DNA of 64,000 bases from Pseudoalteromonas prydzensis (GTDB lineage Bacteria; Pseudomonadota; Gammaproteobacteria; Enterobacterales; Alteromonadaceae), in NCBI RefSeq assembly GCF_001661495.1, contig NZ_BDDT01000001.1, forward strand, positions 930,001 to 994,000, read 5' to 3'. Position numbers and translations under genes: made by a program. A model generated the notes under the pieces. It saw only the letters and a program-made list of their open reading frames with translations, was not told the DNA's origin and did no database searches. Shown piece by piece: positions 1 to 10,003 of the stretch (its first letter is position 1; each line of letters opens with the position of its first letter).

Positions 1-1371
1 ATCGCTGTTTATCCTGAGCAAATGGCAAAAGGTTTTGAACTCGACCTTTTAACAACAGCTGCGCCACTGTCGTGGTATACACAAGGTCAAGCTCGTGGTA
101 TGCACTTAGATAATCAACAACAAACAGCATACCTTGATGCCGATCAAAAGCTAATAATTACTGTTCAAGCTGAACATAAACTTGCCGATCTAATCGATTA
201 CCTACACCGTACCGCAGGATTTATTGGTGAAATTGGTCACGACCAATCAGGCGTTTACATTCTTGGTATTGCTGCAGGACTGTATTTTTTAGCCTTAGTG
301 TCCGGTGTAATTATCCTTTTACCAACACTGGCAAAAACATTTTTTGCGCTGCGAAAAGAAAAAGGTCCGAGTCGCTTTTGGTTAGATAGCCATAACCTTA
401 TCGGCGTTGCGAGTTTGCCCTTTCATTTGATCATTGCGTTTACCGTTGTGGTATTTGCCTTTCATGATTTAATATATGATGGTTTAGCCCAGTTTTATGG
501 CGATAAGCCCTTATTTGAACGCCCCCTGGCTGCCGCACATGCTTACCAGATCAACGATTTAAAAACGATTGAAACACAGATCATCACAGCAAAAAGTTAC
601 GCTCCAGGGTATCAACCGATCCATATTAGTTACAATGCGTTAAATTCCGCTAGTCCTTCAGCGCTATTTAAAATGAGTAATGCAGCCGCTGTAAGCCGAG
701 GACCAGACACCGATTACTTGGCCATTAACCCATATAGCTTAGAAATACTTTATACCAGTTACCCGCAAGGAGAAGATAGTTTTTGGGGCAATTTTACCGC
801 CAGTCTATTTTCCTTACACTTTGGCACCTATGGTGGTGACTGGGGCCGTTGGGCTTATTTTATTATGGGGCTATTCGGCGCATTTCTTTTTTATTCCGGT
901 AATTTACTATGGATAGACAAGCGGATGAAAAAAGATGCAAATAAAACCAGCACACACCTTATGGCAAAACTAACGATTGGCGTGTGTTTGGGGTCCATGC
1001 TCGCTGTTGTTGCAGTATTACTGTTAGCAAAATGGGCTAATTTACTGATAGGCAACATTAATCACCATTATATGCTGTGCTATTATGTTGTTTTTTTTAT
1101 TTCCTTGGCCTGTTGTTTTACACTAGGGGCTAACAAAGCAAGCTACACTGGCTTAATAACGTTATCGATTTTAACCGTATGTTTACCCATCTCGAGTGTT
1201 ATTCAAGGCCTGAATAATTTAGCTCTGCTCCCCTATTACGAAAGCTATCCTGTTGATTTTATAGCCTCACTTTTCTCAGTTATGTTTTTCTTTATCGCTA
1301 AACGCTTAAAGCAAAAACCCATTAAAGATAAAGTAATTCTGGATAACAAAACAATAGAGTTCATAAGGTAA
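1..1371 (+). CDS. PepSY-associated transmembrane protein, 5' end missing
   Basis: The reading frame is open to the first base of the window, so the true start lies outside; 456 residues are visible. The visible part has a periplasmic segment followed by a hydrophobic helix, a second block with the pattern LDSHNLIGVASLPFHLIIAF typical of PepSY-TM proteins, another periplasmic loop, then a helix after GRWAYFIMGLFGAFLFYSG and four more predicted helices at the C-terminus. PepSY-TM proteins sit in the inner membrane and, next to siderophore receptors, are thought to act as ferric-siderophore reductases; that role is inference here because the upstream neighbours are not visible. The extra four-helix C-terminal block also occurs in the second PepSY protein of the window (8393-10003). 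A hairpin follows the stop. Family call is fairly secure, function less so. Confidence 0.75.
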   Translation: MAVYPEQMAKGFELDLLTTAAPLSWYTQGQARGMHLDNQQQTAYLDADQKLIITVQAEHKLADLIDYLHRTAGFIGEIGHDQSGVYILGIAAGLYFLALVSGVIILLPTLAKTFFALRKEKGPSRFWLDSHNLIGVASLPFHLIIAFTVVVFAFHDLIYDGLAQFYGDKPLFERPLAAAHAYQINDLKTIETQIITAKSYAPGYQPIHISYNALNSASPSALFKMSNAAAVSRGPDTDYLAINPYSLEILYTSYPQGEDSFWGNFTASLFSLHFGTYGGDWGRWAYFIMGLFGAFLFYSGNLLWIDKRMKKDANKTSTHLMAKLTIGVCLGSMLAVVAVLLLAKWANLLIGNINHHYMLCYYVVFFISLACCFTLGANKASYTGLITLSILTVCLPISSVIQGLNNLALLPYYESYPVDFIASLFSVMFFFIAKRLKQKPIKDKVILDNKTIEFIR

Positions 1372-1375
1372 ATGA

Positions 1376-1405
1376 AGGCTCACGCATTGTTTAATACGTG
1401 AGCCT
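1376..1405 (+). terminator. Hairpin after PepSY gene
   Basis: Arms AGGCTCACG and CGTGAGCCT pair perfectly around a 12-nt loop, starting 4 nt after the stop codon of the PepSY gene. There is no clear T tract after it, so termination strength is uncertain. Confidence 0.5.
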
Positions 1406-1501
1406 GCATCACTTAATGGCTGCTATTTATCGCAAATATATTAAATTGTTACATTAATCTGTACACTCTGCAGATAATTTCTTTTTTCATTTTTATACGC
1501 T

Positions 1502-2365
1502 ATGTCTCGAGTTATTCCGCCTTTTTTCATCGCTGTTGTTTGCGTATTGTTAGCTATGGTTACCATTCAATCAGGCGCTTCAATCGCAAAACAATTATTC
1601 CCCTTGATAGGCCCTGAAGGAACCACGGCTCTTCGTTTAGGGTTTTCTGCTGCTATTTTATGTTTAGTATTTCGTCCTTGGAAAGCATTTCCACCACTTG
1701 GGCAACGTATGCCCATTGTGGTTTATGGTTTATGCCTAGGGGGAATGAACATATTATTTTACTACGCCATTGCCCGTATCCCGCTCGGTATTGGTGTTGC
1801 ACTGGAATTTACCGGCCCACTTGCCGTGGCGTTATTATCATCGCGTAAAAAACGAGATTTATTTTGGGTGGCATGTGCAATTGCCGGCATAGTGCTACTA
1901 CTGCCTGATATGAGCGGCGAAGAAAGTTTAGATCCGGTAGGAGTAATTCTAGCTTTAGGCGCTGGTGCTTGCTGGGCTGGTTATATTTTATTTGGCAAAA
2001 AAACTGGTAATCAAGGCTCTGGCGGTATGACTGTGGCACTTGGTATGAGTGTGGCGGCAATTGTCTTAGTGCCTTATGGTGCAATCAACCAAGGTATGGC
2101 TTTACTGAGCTGGGAAGTGTTGCCTTTAGGGTTATTAGTTGCTGTGATGTCGAGCGCACTGCCCTACACACTTGAAATGGTGGCGCTGCGTAATATGCCC
2201 GCACAAGGTTTCAGTATTATGATGAGTTTAGAGCCTGCGATTGCCGCGATGGCTGGGTTTATCATTCTGGCTGAGTTACTGAGTATTTGGCAGTGGTTGG
2301 CAATTCTATTAGTGATCATTGCCTCGGTGGGCAGTTCGATATCCGCGACTAAAAATGACGCTTAA
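1502..2365 (+). CDS. rhtA: EamA/RhtA-type amino acid exporter
   Basis: Inner-membrane transporter of the drug/metabolite (EamA) superfamily, 287 residues, about ten hydrophobic helices in two EamA repeats (roughly residues 8-135 and 145-280). The N-terminal stretch with IQSGASIAKQLFPLIGPEG and the following TALRL closely follow Escherichia coli RhtA, a threonine/homoserine exporter, as recalled from family knowledge. The gene stands alone: upstream lies the hairpin of the PepSY gene, and downstream it converges with the GGDEF gene, 34 bp away. The ATG is the first in the frame and gives a full-length protein. Substrate is inferred from the family; other small amino acids or metabolites are possible. 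Confidence 0.8.
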   Translation: MSRVIPPFFIAVVCVLLAMVTIQSGASIAKQLFPLIGPEGTTALRLGFSAAILCLVFRPWKAFPPLGQRMPIVVYGLCLGGMNILFYYAIARIPLGIGVALEFTGPLAVALLSSRKKRDLFWVACAIAGIVLLLPDMSGEESLDPVGVILALGAGACWAGYILFGKKTGNQGSGGMTVALGMSVAAIVLVPYGAINQGMALLSWEVLPLGLLVAVMSSALPYTLEMVALRNMPAQGFSIMMSLEPAIAAMAGFIILAELLSIWQWLAILLVIIASVGSSISATKNDA

Positions 2366-2399
2366 CATCATTTAATGTTATCCGTATAAGATGCTAAAT

Positions 2400-3284
2400 T
2401 TATTCGCTCGGTGGTAGTTCAGATACAATTTGATTACCACCAGCGACTTTAGCAATGTACATTGTTTGATCTGCGTATTGGATAAGTTGCATATCATTAC
2501 TGCCATGCTCTGGGTAACTAGCAAGCCCAATACTACTTGAAAGCGTTAGTTTTTTATCCTCAATAATAAAAGGCTCTGCACATTTAGAACGTATTTTTTC
2601 GGCGACATGAAGGACATCATCACGACTTTTAATGCCATTTAATACCACCACAAATTCATCACCACCAAAGCGCCCGACGGTGTCTGATCCACGTACACAT
2701 TCAAGCAATCGCTCCGCTATTTTTTGTAATAACTTGTCACCTACTAGATGACCGTGTGTGTCATTCACTTCTTTAAAGCCATCAATATCAATAAACAACA
2801 GCGATAACTCTACGTCAGTTCGAGTTGCACTGGCTAAACTATTTTGCACGCGATCGAGTAATAAGGTGCGATTTGCTAAACCCGTGAGTTGATCGTGGCC
2901 AACCAAATGCTGTAGCTGTTTTTCAAACTCTTTACGCTCTGTAATATCATGAGCTACAGCTATTCTCACTTGATGAAGATCAGACCAACGTACTGACCAT
3001 AAAATATGTACTACTTGGCCATCTTTTCTTACCCAGCGATTCTCAAAACGCGGCTTTGATACCCCAGATAATAAGGTTGCTACCGTATCAAGGGTTATTT
3101 CACGGTCTTCTTTATACACTAAATCAATCATTGGTTTGCCAACGACTTCTGCTGGCTTATAACCAAAAATGGTTTCAAACGCTGCGCTAACTGCAATAAA
3201 ACAGCCTTGTTTATCAACCACGCAAACAGCATCGAGCATCAGCTCCAATACATCGGTAAGACAAACTAGTTCATTATTTTTCAT
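2400..3284 (-). CDS. PAS-GGDEF diguanylate cyclase
   Basis: A 294-residue cytoplasmic protein with an N-terminal PAS domain (about residues 10-125, ending in the PAC-like segment VAHDITERKEFEKQ) and a C-terminal GGDEF domain (about 130-290). The catalytic loop RFGGDEF is intact, with GGDEF at residues 207-211, and an RGSD motif (198-201) lies exactly five residues before it, matching the inhibitory I-site RxxD. It should therefore make cyclic di-GMP from two GTP and be product-inhibited. No transmembrane helix or signal peptide is visible, so the PAS domain probably senses a cytoplasmic signal. It lies 158 bp downstream of a hybrid histidine kinase on the same strand and may share its transcript, though the gap allows a separate promoter. 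Confidence 0.9.
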   Translation of the reverse strand: MKNNELVCLTDVLELMLDAVCVVDKQGCFIAVSAAFETIFGYKPAEVVGKPMIDLVYKEDREITLDTVATLLSGVSKPRFENRWVRKDGQVVHILWSVRWSDLHQVRIAVAHDITERKEFEKQLQHLVGHDQLTGLANRTLLLDRVQNSLASATRTDVELSLLFIDIDGFKEVNDTHGHLVGDKLLQKIAERLLECVRGSDTVGRFGGDEFVVVLNGIKSRDDVLHVAEKIRSKCAEPFIIEDKKLTLSSSIGLASYPEHGSNDMQLIQYADQTMYIAKVAGGNQIVSELPPSE

Positions 3285-3442
3285 TCACCCGCCTTTAACG
3301 GTAATATTGCAGATTTTATATTAAATATATACAGATACTAGGCCAACATATTTTTCACAGCAATAAACAAGCGTGCCGATAACAATTACAGGCTTTGAGA
3401 CTGATTAGCAAGAAATACACTAAGCTCTGACTATTGGTACAA

Positions 3443-5521
3443 TTAATTATTACGCTTAACCAACCTTGTCACTGCAATACCAACAGCTTCTTCAATTAAA
3501 TGTAATTTAAAAGGCTTTGAAATAAACATATCCATTCCCGCTTCTTTGCAGGCTATTTTATCCGTGGCTGATGTATTCGCAGTTAAAGCGACGATTAAAG
3601 TATCTTGGTAGCGACAAATATTTTCAGCTCTTAGAATTTTAGTCGCTTCAAGTCCGTCGAGTTGCGGCATCACGCAGTCCATAAAAATAAGATCGTACTT
3701 GCTTTGCTTACATTTTAAAATCGCGTCTTCACCGTCTACTGCAAAATCGGCTTTTATCTGCAACTTTTCTAACGTCGCATCAAGCACAAACCTATTTATT
3801 TGATTATCATCAACAACCAACACCGATAAACCACTCGTATCGATTGTGGTATCTAAACGTTGATTTACCTCAACTTGCATTGTGCCAATTGCCAGTGGGA
3901 TAGCAATAACAAATGTTGTGCCCTGCTGAAAAGTACTGTTGACTTTAATTGTTCCTCCCATGTAATCGATCAGTTCTTTTACAATCGCTAAACCAAGCCC
4001 AGTACCACCTTTATTGCTTTTGGCATCAACCTCTTGAGTAAAAGGTGAGAATAATGACTCAAGAAATGCTTTTGTCATTCCTCTACCTGTGTCACTCACT
4101 TCAAGATGCAGGGCTAATTGCTTATTAACCTGTGCAACGCTTACCTTAAAGTTTACCTCTCCTGTATCAGTAAACTTTAAAGCGTTACTTAATAAATTGG
4201 AGGCTATTTGACTGAGGCGCGTATTATCACAGTAAGCCCAACAATCATCGGCTATTTCAATCTGAGTTTTAAAATCAATATTATTCGCCTTAAAAAGCGG
4301 AATATACAAAGACGCTAAATCTACAAAGATTGTTTTTAATAGAAAGTGATTGGGTTCGAGTTTTAATTCACCGTGATTTATTTTTGAAAAATCGAGCACT
4401 TCATTGATAATATTTAATAAAATATCTGCGCTGCGTAATGCAACTTTTAACTTTTCGGCTCTTTTTTCTTCACTTTGCTCACCTAACAATGTCGTTAACA
4501 TGCCTGTGATGCCATTTAATGGTGTACGAAGTTCATGGCTAATTTTTGCAAACAAAATGCTCCTATCTTCTAACATTCGTTCAGCTTGTGCTTGTTTGCT
4601 TTTTAGTTCTTCACGCAACAAAACTGATTCGGTTACATCTTGTAAAGTACCAAACAAGCGAACACACGCGCCATCAACAAACTCAGCTTCACCAAATGCA
4701 CTCACCCACACGCTGTTATTTTTAGCTGTGATAAGCTCTAAATCTAAGTGCCATTTTTCGCCCGTTTTCATACCTGACTCAACCGCATTAGCTATGCGTT
4801 CTCGGTTATCGCCCTGTTTAAAAAAACTAATCGCAGACTTTAAGTCAGGAATAAATGAGTCGTCAACTTGATAGATCCGCTTGGTTTGTTCGCTCCAAGT
4901 AACTTTGCTGGTCAATAAATCAACTTCCCATGAACCAATATTGGCAATACTTTCTAACTTTACTAATGTGTTGTTGTTTTTTAAAAGCTGTTCGTTAGCG
5001 CGTTTCCTTGCAAATTCGGAACCTAGCCACTGGGCAAATAATTCAACATAGTCATGGGCTTGCTGTGAAAAAGGTGCGCAGCAGGTAGGGGATGAAAAAT
5101 TGACGGTGCCATATATATCTTTACCGACTTTAATAGGCGCACCAATGTAGGATTCGAGTTGAAAATTTACATAACACGGGTGATGTGCAATACGACTTGT
5201 TGAGGCTTGATGAAAAGCCAGTGCCTTACTTGCGGCTAAGGTATGCACGCAATACGTTCCAGCTAAATCAAATGTTGTGCCTACCGCTAGCGAGTTGTCA
5301 GGGGTAATCACATGGCGTACTGTATATTGGTTATTGATTATTTCACTTATAATAGCAATCTCTAAATCAAAAACCTTGAGTCCAAACTTTAACAGACTCG
5401 CTATTTTCTCATCAAAACTTTGTTGTTGATCAGATACGATATTGTGAAAGCTTCTGAGAAAATTCAAATGCAACTCCCCGTGCAATTTAATTGTACTAAA
5501 GCAAAGCATCATGCCATTCAT
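3443..5521 (-). CDS. GAF-PAS hybrid histidine kinase with receiver domain
   Basis: A 692-residue soluble sensor kinase. Domains in order: GAF (about residues 25-170; segments YCVHTLAASKALAF and GAPIKVGKDIYGTVNFSSP), PAS with a PAC-like end (about 190-310), HisKA with the phosphorylatable His329 in SHELRTPLNG, HATPase_c (about 430-550, with the glycine-rich GGTGLGLAIVKELI), and a C-terminal receiver whose phospho-acceptor is Asp615 in MDCVMPQ, with the conserved Lys in ISKPF. No transmembrane helix is seen, so it reads an intracellular cue. No HPt or separate response regulator lies nearby; the downstream GGDEF protein has no receiver, so any link to it would be indirect. The first Met of the frame is used; starts four or five codons further in are equally possible. 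Confidence 0.9.
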   Translation of the reverse strand: MNGMMLCFSTIKLHGELHLNFLRSFHNIVSDQQQSFDEKIASLLKFGLKVFDLEIAIISEIINNQYTVRHVITPDNSLAVGTTFDLAGTYCVHTLAASKALAFHQASTSRIAHHPCYVNFQLESYIGAPIKVGKDIYGTVNFSSPTCCAPFSQQAHDYVELFAQWLGSEFARKRANEQLLKNNNTLVKLESIANIGSWEVDLLTSKVTWSEQTKRIYQVDDSFIPDLKSAISFFKQGDNRERIANAVESGMKTGEKWHLDLELITAKNNSVWVSAFGEAEFVDGACVRLFGTLQDVTESVLLREELKSKQAQAERMLEDRSILFAKISHELRTPLNGITGMLTTLLGEQSEEKRAEKLKVALRSADILLNIINEVLDFSKINHGELKLEPNHFLLKTIFVDLASLYIPLFKANNIDFKTQIEIADDCWAYCDNTRLSQIASNLLSNALKFTDTGEVNFKVSVAQVNKQLALHLEVSDTGRGMTKAFLESLFSPFTQEVDAKSNKGGTGLGLAIVKELIDYMGGTIKVNSTFQQGTTFVIAIPLAIGTMQVEVNQRLDTTIDTSGLSVLVVDDNQINRFVLDATLEKLQIKADFAVDGEDAILKCKQSKYDLIFMDCVMPQLDGLEATKILRAENICRYQDTLIVALTANTSATDKIACKEAGMDMFISKPFKLHLIEEAVGIAVTRLVKRNN

Positions 5522-5689
5522 TCTACGCTTTAGCCCATTGCTTACTTTAATCTATAACGACTTAATACTCTACGGTAAATTTGCCGTACTGCATTGATTT
5601 TACACCGTCGTCCATTGTTAGCAGAATCACATTTTATTTACGTATTTATTCTATTTATGATTGTTTACATTACAAAAATAATTATATAA

Positions 5690-5704
5690 TAACAATAGTT
5701 ATCA
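5690..5704. promoter_or_regulatory. Candidate Fur box upstream of TonB receptor
   Basis: TAACAATAGTTATCA matches the 7-1-7 Fur core TGATAATnATTATCA at 11 of 14 defined positions and lies about 30 bp before the receptor start codon, within an AT-rich promoter-like stretch. It suggests iron repression of the receptor and the genes behind it. Confidence 0.5.
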
Positions 5705-5735
5705 TTTACAGTATCAATACGGAGTTGCATCGTTC

Positions 5736-8051
5736 ATGGCTATTCGTTCATCAAAGTTAGCATTTGCTGTTGCCTTTGCTATTTCAGGCGTTACATTTAG
5801 CAATATCGTCCACGCGGATGATATTGCTAAGATTGAAAAAATCATGGTAAAAGGTCAAAAAATAGACCGTACTTTACAAGAAACCCCTGCCAGTGTGGCT
5901 GTTATAACCAGTCAAACCATTGAACGCGAAAATTTAAATGATTTTTATGACGTATTAGCCCGTACACCTAATGCTTCAGGTACTGATGGCGCTGGTTTTA
6001 ATATCCGTGGTATTGATGCTTTTGGGGTTACTGATGGTGGCTCTGGTGGGCTTGCTAGTGTTTATGTTGATGGCGCACCTGTGCCTTATCGAATCATGCA
6101 GCAAGGCGGATTTTCTACCTGGGATATTAGCCAAGTAGAAATACTACGTGGTCCGCAATCTACCTTACAAGGGCGTAACTCACTTGCCGGTGCGGTGGTG
6201 ATGAAAACCCGTGATGCAGTGCAAGAGTATGATTTTAAAGGCCGTGTTGGTATGGGCGAATACGGGACTAAAGAAGCTGCGGTGGCGTTTGGTGGCGGCT
6301 TAATTGAAGATCAATTAGCATTTAGAGTCAGTGCCGAAAAACGCGATTTTGATGGTTATAATACCAATGTTGCCACGGGCGACGGATCGGATTTTGATAA
6401 CAATGAGTTTTACCGTGCAAAATTGCGTTATACCCCATCTGCTTTGCCCGAGTTTGAAGCGCAGTTTAGCTTTACGCACAGCGAGAACGAAAAAGGGATT
6501 GACTGGGTAATGGTTGAAAGTGGTCATGAAGACTACCCTATCAATAATATTTACGATGATCGTTATGTGTATTTAGACTCGCCAACATTTGAATCCACAG
6601 ACAGTGATCTCTATATCCTCAACCTCAATTATGATATCTCTGATGAGTGGTCTTTTGCATCAATCTCGACTTATTCTGACGCAGAGTACGGTTACGAGTG
6701 GGATGGGGATGCTAGTATGCAAGCACCACAATCTATTTTGACCGATACCCGAACCGACAAAACCACCACACAAGAGCTGCGATTTACTTACGAAAGTGAA
6801 AAACTATCGGGCTTAGTGGGCTTCTACTATTCCGATTTAGATGTGTTTGATACCAGTGGCGGTGAACGTGGTTTAACCTTCTCACAATTGGGCGTTAAAA
6901 CATTATTAACAGCGCCTGCAGAGTATGGCGGTTTAGGCCTTCCTGAAGCACTGGCAGATCAAGTTCTACAACTCTATACAGGTGCTGATCCTGTATTCAT
7001 TGGTCAAAATTCAGATTTCACACAAAAAGTGAAAACTAAAGCATTTTTTACTGACTTTACATACCAGTTAAACAGCAACTGGGATGTATTCGCAGGCCTT
7101 CGTTATGATAAAGAACAACAAGCAAATGGCACAACGGCTGATATTTATATTACTCAGCAAACACAAAATGCATTACCAAAGCCTGAAGATTTTGCCGCAG
7201 ATCCGATGCTTGCTCAACTAATAGCAGGTATTAATCAACAGCTTTATGCAATGGCAGATGGCGCGTCAGGTAATGAACCTGTTGAAGATGCTACATTCGA
7301 TGCTTGGCTGCCCAAACTGGGAACGACATATCGTTTTGATGAAGACCTATCAACTAGCTTCACCATTCAAAAAGGCTATCGTTCAGGCGGCGTGGGCACT
7401 AATGTCGCACAAGCCACCCCCTTTACCTTTGATCCTGAATATACTTGGAACTATGAGTTCTCTCTTCGCTCAGTATGGTTAGATGACACACTCGTAGTAA
7501 ACGCCAATGTGTTTTACCTTGATTGGACAGATCAGCAAGTCTCTGTGTATTTATCGGGTAATCAATATGACCGCGAAACGCGTAACGTAGGTAAATCTCA
7601 TGTGCAAGGTTTTGAGACTGAAATCAGTTATGAGTTATCCCCTACAACTAATTTATACGGCGGTATTGGCTATTCTAAAACCGAGTTTGACCAATTCAGC
7701 GCTACTTTTAATGGTGAAGAACAAGACTACAGCGGTTACTCATTTGCAGGTGCGCCAGAATGGACAGCGCTACTGGGACTCGATTACGCAAGTGATGAAG
7801 GCTTTATGGCTAATATTAATGCCAGTTATACAGGCAGTTCACAACGCTTGGCAACAGCCCTTGAGCCTAGAAATGATGCATATTGGTTAGTCAATTCACG
7901 TATTGGCTATCAATGGCAAAACTACGGGGTTTATGCCTTGGTAGAAAATCTGTTAGACGCAGAGTATGTCTCACTTGCTCCAGCAGGTTTTGATAATCAA
8001 ACATTAAGTTCACCACGCACCGCTAGTGTACGCTTTGAAGTTAATTTCTAA
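5736..8051 (+). CDS. TonB-dependent outer-membrane receptor (siderophore type)
   Basis: A 771-residue outer-membrane receptor with a signal peptide (about residues 1-27, ending VHA|DD), a TonB-box-like segment (KIMVKG), a plug domain (about 45-155; DFYDVLARTPNAS, NIRGIDAFG, VEILRGPQSTLQGRNSLAGAV) and a 22-strand-type barrel that ends in the usual terminal Phe (ASVRFEVNF). Such receptors import ferric siderophores or similar ligands using TonB energy. A Fur-box candidate lies just upstream, and behind the gene a small TM / PepSY / small TM cassette follows, an arrangement known from siderophore uptake-plus-reduction loci. A GGAG lies about 11 nt before the ATG. The exact ligand cannot be read from the sequence. 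Confidence 0.9.
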   Translation: MAIRSSKLAFAVAFAISGVTFSNIVHADDIAKIEKIMVKGQKIDRTLQETPASVAVITSQTIERENLNDFYDVLARTPNASGTDGAGFNIRGIDAFGVTDGGSGGLASVYVDGAPVPYRIMQQGGFSTWDISQVEILRGPQSTLQGRNSLAGAVVMKTRDAVQEYDFKGRVGMGEYGTKEAAVAFGGGLIEDQLAFRVSAEKRDFDGYNTNVATGDGSDFDNNEFYRAKLRYTPSALPEFEAQFSFTHSENEKGIDWVMVESGHEDYPINNIYDDRYVYLDSPTFESTDSDLYILNLNYDISDEWSFASISTYSDAEYGYEWDGDASMQAPQSILTDTRTDKTTTQELRFTYESEKLSGLVGFYYSDLDVFDTSGGERGLTFSQLGVKTLLTAPAEYGGLGLPEALADQVLQLYTGADPVFIGQNSDFTQKVKTKAFFTDFTYQLNSNWDVFAGLRYDKEQQANGTTADIYITQQTQNALPKPEDFAADPMLAQLIAGINQQLYAMADGASGNEPVEDATFDAWLPKLGTTYRFDEDLSTSFTIQKGYRSGGVGTNVAQATPFTFDPEYTWNYEFSLRSVWLDDTLVVNANVFYLDWTDQQVSVYLSGNQYDRETRNVGKSHVQGFETEISYELSPTTNLYGGIGYSKTEFDQFSATFNGEEQDYSGYSFAGAPEWTALLGLDYASDEGFMANINASYTGSSQRLATALEPRNDAYWLVNSRIGYQWQNYGVYALVENLLDAEYVSLAPAGFDNQTLSSPRTASVRFEVNF

Positions 8052-8061
8052 CCAAGACTGC

Positions 8062-8091
8062 AATGTGGCAACAAATTATAGCTGCCACATT
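8062..8091 (+). terminator. Intercistronic hairpin after TonB receptor
   Basis: Arms AATGTGGCA and TGCCACATT pair perfectly around a 12-nt loop with a short T run after. It begins 11 nt after the receptor stop and ends 17 nt before the next start codon, so it could be a partial terminator or an mRNA-end stabiliser inside one operon. Confidence 0.55.
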
Positions 8092-8108
8092 TTAGGGACA
8101 AACTAACA

Positions 8109-8396
8109 ATGAATATGAAACGCACCTTTTCTGCCACTACACGACGCCACTTAATGGCCTGTTTACTGGCATTAATTACAGCGGTTGTGATGATCCCTGG
8201 GATGACAACCTACTTACCCTTTGCTATGGAAGAACAAATACTCATCCCAATTATGCTATTTCCCTTTATTTGGGCGGGATTATTTATTTATGCTTACATG
8301 GCTGAAAAAGCATGGCAGCCATTTGTGGTTATGTTAGTAATCATATTAAGTCATGCTGGCTTGAGTTTTATGGCTTTATCGGGGGCACAAGGATGA
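8109..8396 (+). CDS. Small membrane protein of iron-uptake cassette (DUF3649-like)
   Basis: A 95-residue inner-membrane protein with three hydrophobic segments (about residues 14-34, 44-64 and 70-90) and no recognisable catalytic motif. Its stop overlaps the start of the PepSY gene by ATGA (8393-8396), so the two are translationally coupled. Position, size and topology match the small DUF3649-type proteins that sit between a siderophore receptor and a PepSY protein in other proteobacteria; the family name is from recall and not verified. An AGGGA sequence 10 nt before the ATG supports this start. It may assist assembly or cofactor binding of the PepSY partner, which is inference. Confidence 0.75.
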   Translation: MNMKRTFSATTRRHLMACLLALITAVVMIPGMTTYLPFAMEEQILIPIMLFPFIWAGLFIYAYMAEKAWQPFVVMLVIILSHAGLSFMALSGAQG

Positions 8397-10003
8397 AATC
8401 TATTTCATTAAAAAAGTTATTTTTGCTGCATAGCTGGGTCGGCATTGTCACTGCTATTTTACTTTTCATTGTTTGCTTTACCGGCGCTTTGGCTGTCCTT
8501 AGCCGCCCAGAGCTAAAAATATGGGCCAATCCAGAACTACATCAACTCAGTAATGTTCCCTGCGCAAAAGTAACCGAGCTTATTAATCATTACCATCAAC
8601 AAGTCCCCCCAGAGTTTGGTGAGAACATTCACGTTTACTTACCTACTGGGCACAACACGCATTTGCTTACCATTTTATTTGAATCCCATGATGGCGATGA
8701 AAACTACGACGAAGAAGCGGCTTACGCTTATCAGTTTGACCCACGTAATTTTGAGTTGGTAAACGAGTATTATGGCGCAGCTGGTGACTTTTATGAACAG
8801 CGCAAAACCGATGCTCCCTCGTTTATTGGTCATTTTCATGCGGATCTTCATTTGGGCCGCCCTATTGGCCTCATTCTTACCGGCTTTTTAGGCTTAACCT
8901 TACTTGTATCAACAATTACAGGCCTATTTATTCATCGCCAATTAATCAAAGAGTTGTTTACTTTTAGACGTAAAAAAGAGCTTGATGTTGTTGTAAACGA
9001 CGCCCATAAAATTATGGGGATTTGGGGCAGCCTATTTCATGGCATCATTGGCTTTACGGGCGCATTTTTAGGTTTAGCGACAATAATATTGCTGCCTGCT
9101 GCGGCATTTGTCAGCTTTGGTGGCGATCAAGATAAGCTGGTCGCAAAATTCACAGCAATGCCTGAGCCTATTATTACTAATGACTATCAAGCAACTGATA
9201 TCAATACTATTTTAATTGATGCGCAAGCGCGCTACCCAAAAGCTAAAATTATTGATTTAACCATTATGGCGCATAACGATGCCAATGCTCAAGTGTACTT
9301 ACGTTTGATTGGCGGTGATGCGGTCGCTTCACAATTGCTACACTATCATGGTAACGGTGAATTTAGTAAATCAATGAGTAGCTTTGGTGATATTCCAGGT
9401 CCTGCCATTAAAGTATTAGAGCTGTTGTTTCCATTGCATTTTGGTAACTTCGCTGGCATTTTTGTCAAACTGATTTGGGCATTATTAGGCTTAAGCACGG
9501 CATTATTACCGCTGTCGGGCATGATGATGTGGTTGGCAAAGCGTAGCCGTGGCAGTAACCCAACTTTATCTGAACTCGCCTACCAACGCTGGAACCGATC
9601 GATTATTGGTAGCTGTGGCGGTTTAGTGCTTGCTACTGCTATTTTGTTTCCGGCTCAAGTTTTGTTAAACAACCTTGTGCCTGTACAAACGCATAACGCT
9701 TATTTCGGGCCGCTGTTCTTTTATTCATGGCTCGCTTGGTGCTTATTAGCTGTGTTACCTATTAATTATCATCGCTATTTACAAGTAACGATGACGCTGA
9801 CAGGACTTGCTTGTATGGCCGTATTACCGCTGAACTTAGCCCTTTCAGCCAGTCATGCATTTTCTGCAAATAATTTGCTCGTGACAGCTGTTGATATTAG
9901 TTTCTTGTTTATTGGTGGCTTATTTATTTATGTAAGCAACTGCTTAGTAACCAAGCCGTTAAATGGGGTAACAGCTAAAGCCACTCGAGAGGTAACTGTA
10001 TGA
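8393..10003 (+). CDS. PepSY-TM protein, probable ferric-siderophore reductase
   Basis: An inner-membrane protein of 536 residues. An upstream in-frame ATG at 8312 would overlap the previous gene by 85 bp; the ATG at 8393 gives an ATGA overlap and begins directly before LLLHSWVGIVTAILLFIVCFTG, the classic first PepSY-TM helix, so I use it. It shows the full pattern: first helix, periplasmic domain, FIGHFHADLHLGRPIG with conserved histidines before the second helix, DAHKIMGIWGSLFHGIIGFTG as third helix, second periplasmic domain, a fourth helix, and a C-terminal block of four further helices. Histidines at membrane edges fit haem binding. Family members such as FoxB/PiuB are linked to reductive release of iron from siderophores; the role is inferred from family and neighbours. 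Confidence 0.85.
   Translation: MKSISLKKLFLLHSWVGIVTAILLFIVCFTGALAVLSRPELKIWANPELHQLSNVPCAKVTELINHYHQQVPPEFGENIHVYLPTGHNTHLLTILFESHDGDENYDEEAAYAYQFDPRNFELVNEYYGAAGDFYEQRKTDAPSFIGHFHADLHLGRPIGLILTGFLGLTLLVSTITGLFIHRQLIKELFTFRRKKELDVVVNDAHKIMGIWGSLFHGIIGFTGAFLGLATIILLPAAAFVSFGGDQDKLVAKFTAMPEPIITNDYQATDINTILIDAQARYPKAKIIDLTIMAHNDANAQVYLRLIGGDAVASQLLHYHGNGEFSKSMSSFGDIPGPAIKVLELLFPLHFGNFAGIFVKLIWALLGLSTALLPLSGMMMWLAKRSRGSNPTLSELAYQRWNRSIIGSCGGLVLATAILFPAQVLLNNLVPVQTHNAYFGPLFFYSWLAWCLLAVLPINYHRYLQVTMTLTGLACMAVLPLNLALSASHAFSANNLLVTAVDISFLFIGGLFIYVSNCLVTKPLNGVTAKATREVTV

Noticed and set aside
8312..8392. Possible 27-residue N-terminal extension of the PepSY protein
   Set aside because: It overlaps the preceding gene in another frame and puts polar residues before the first helix; ATGA start at 8393 fits better.
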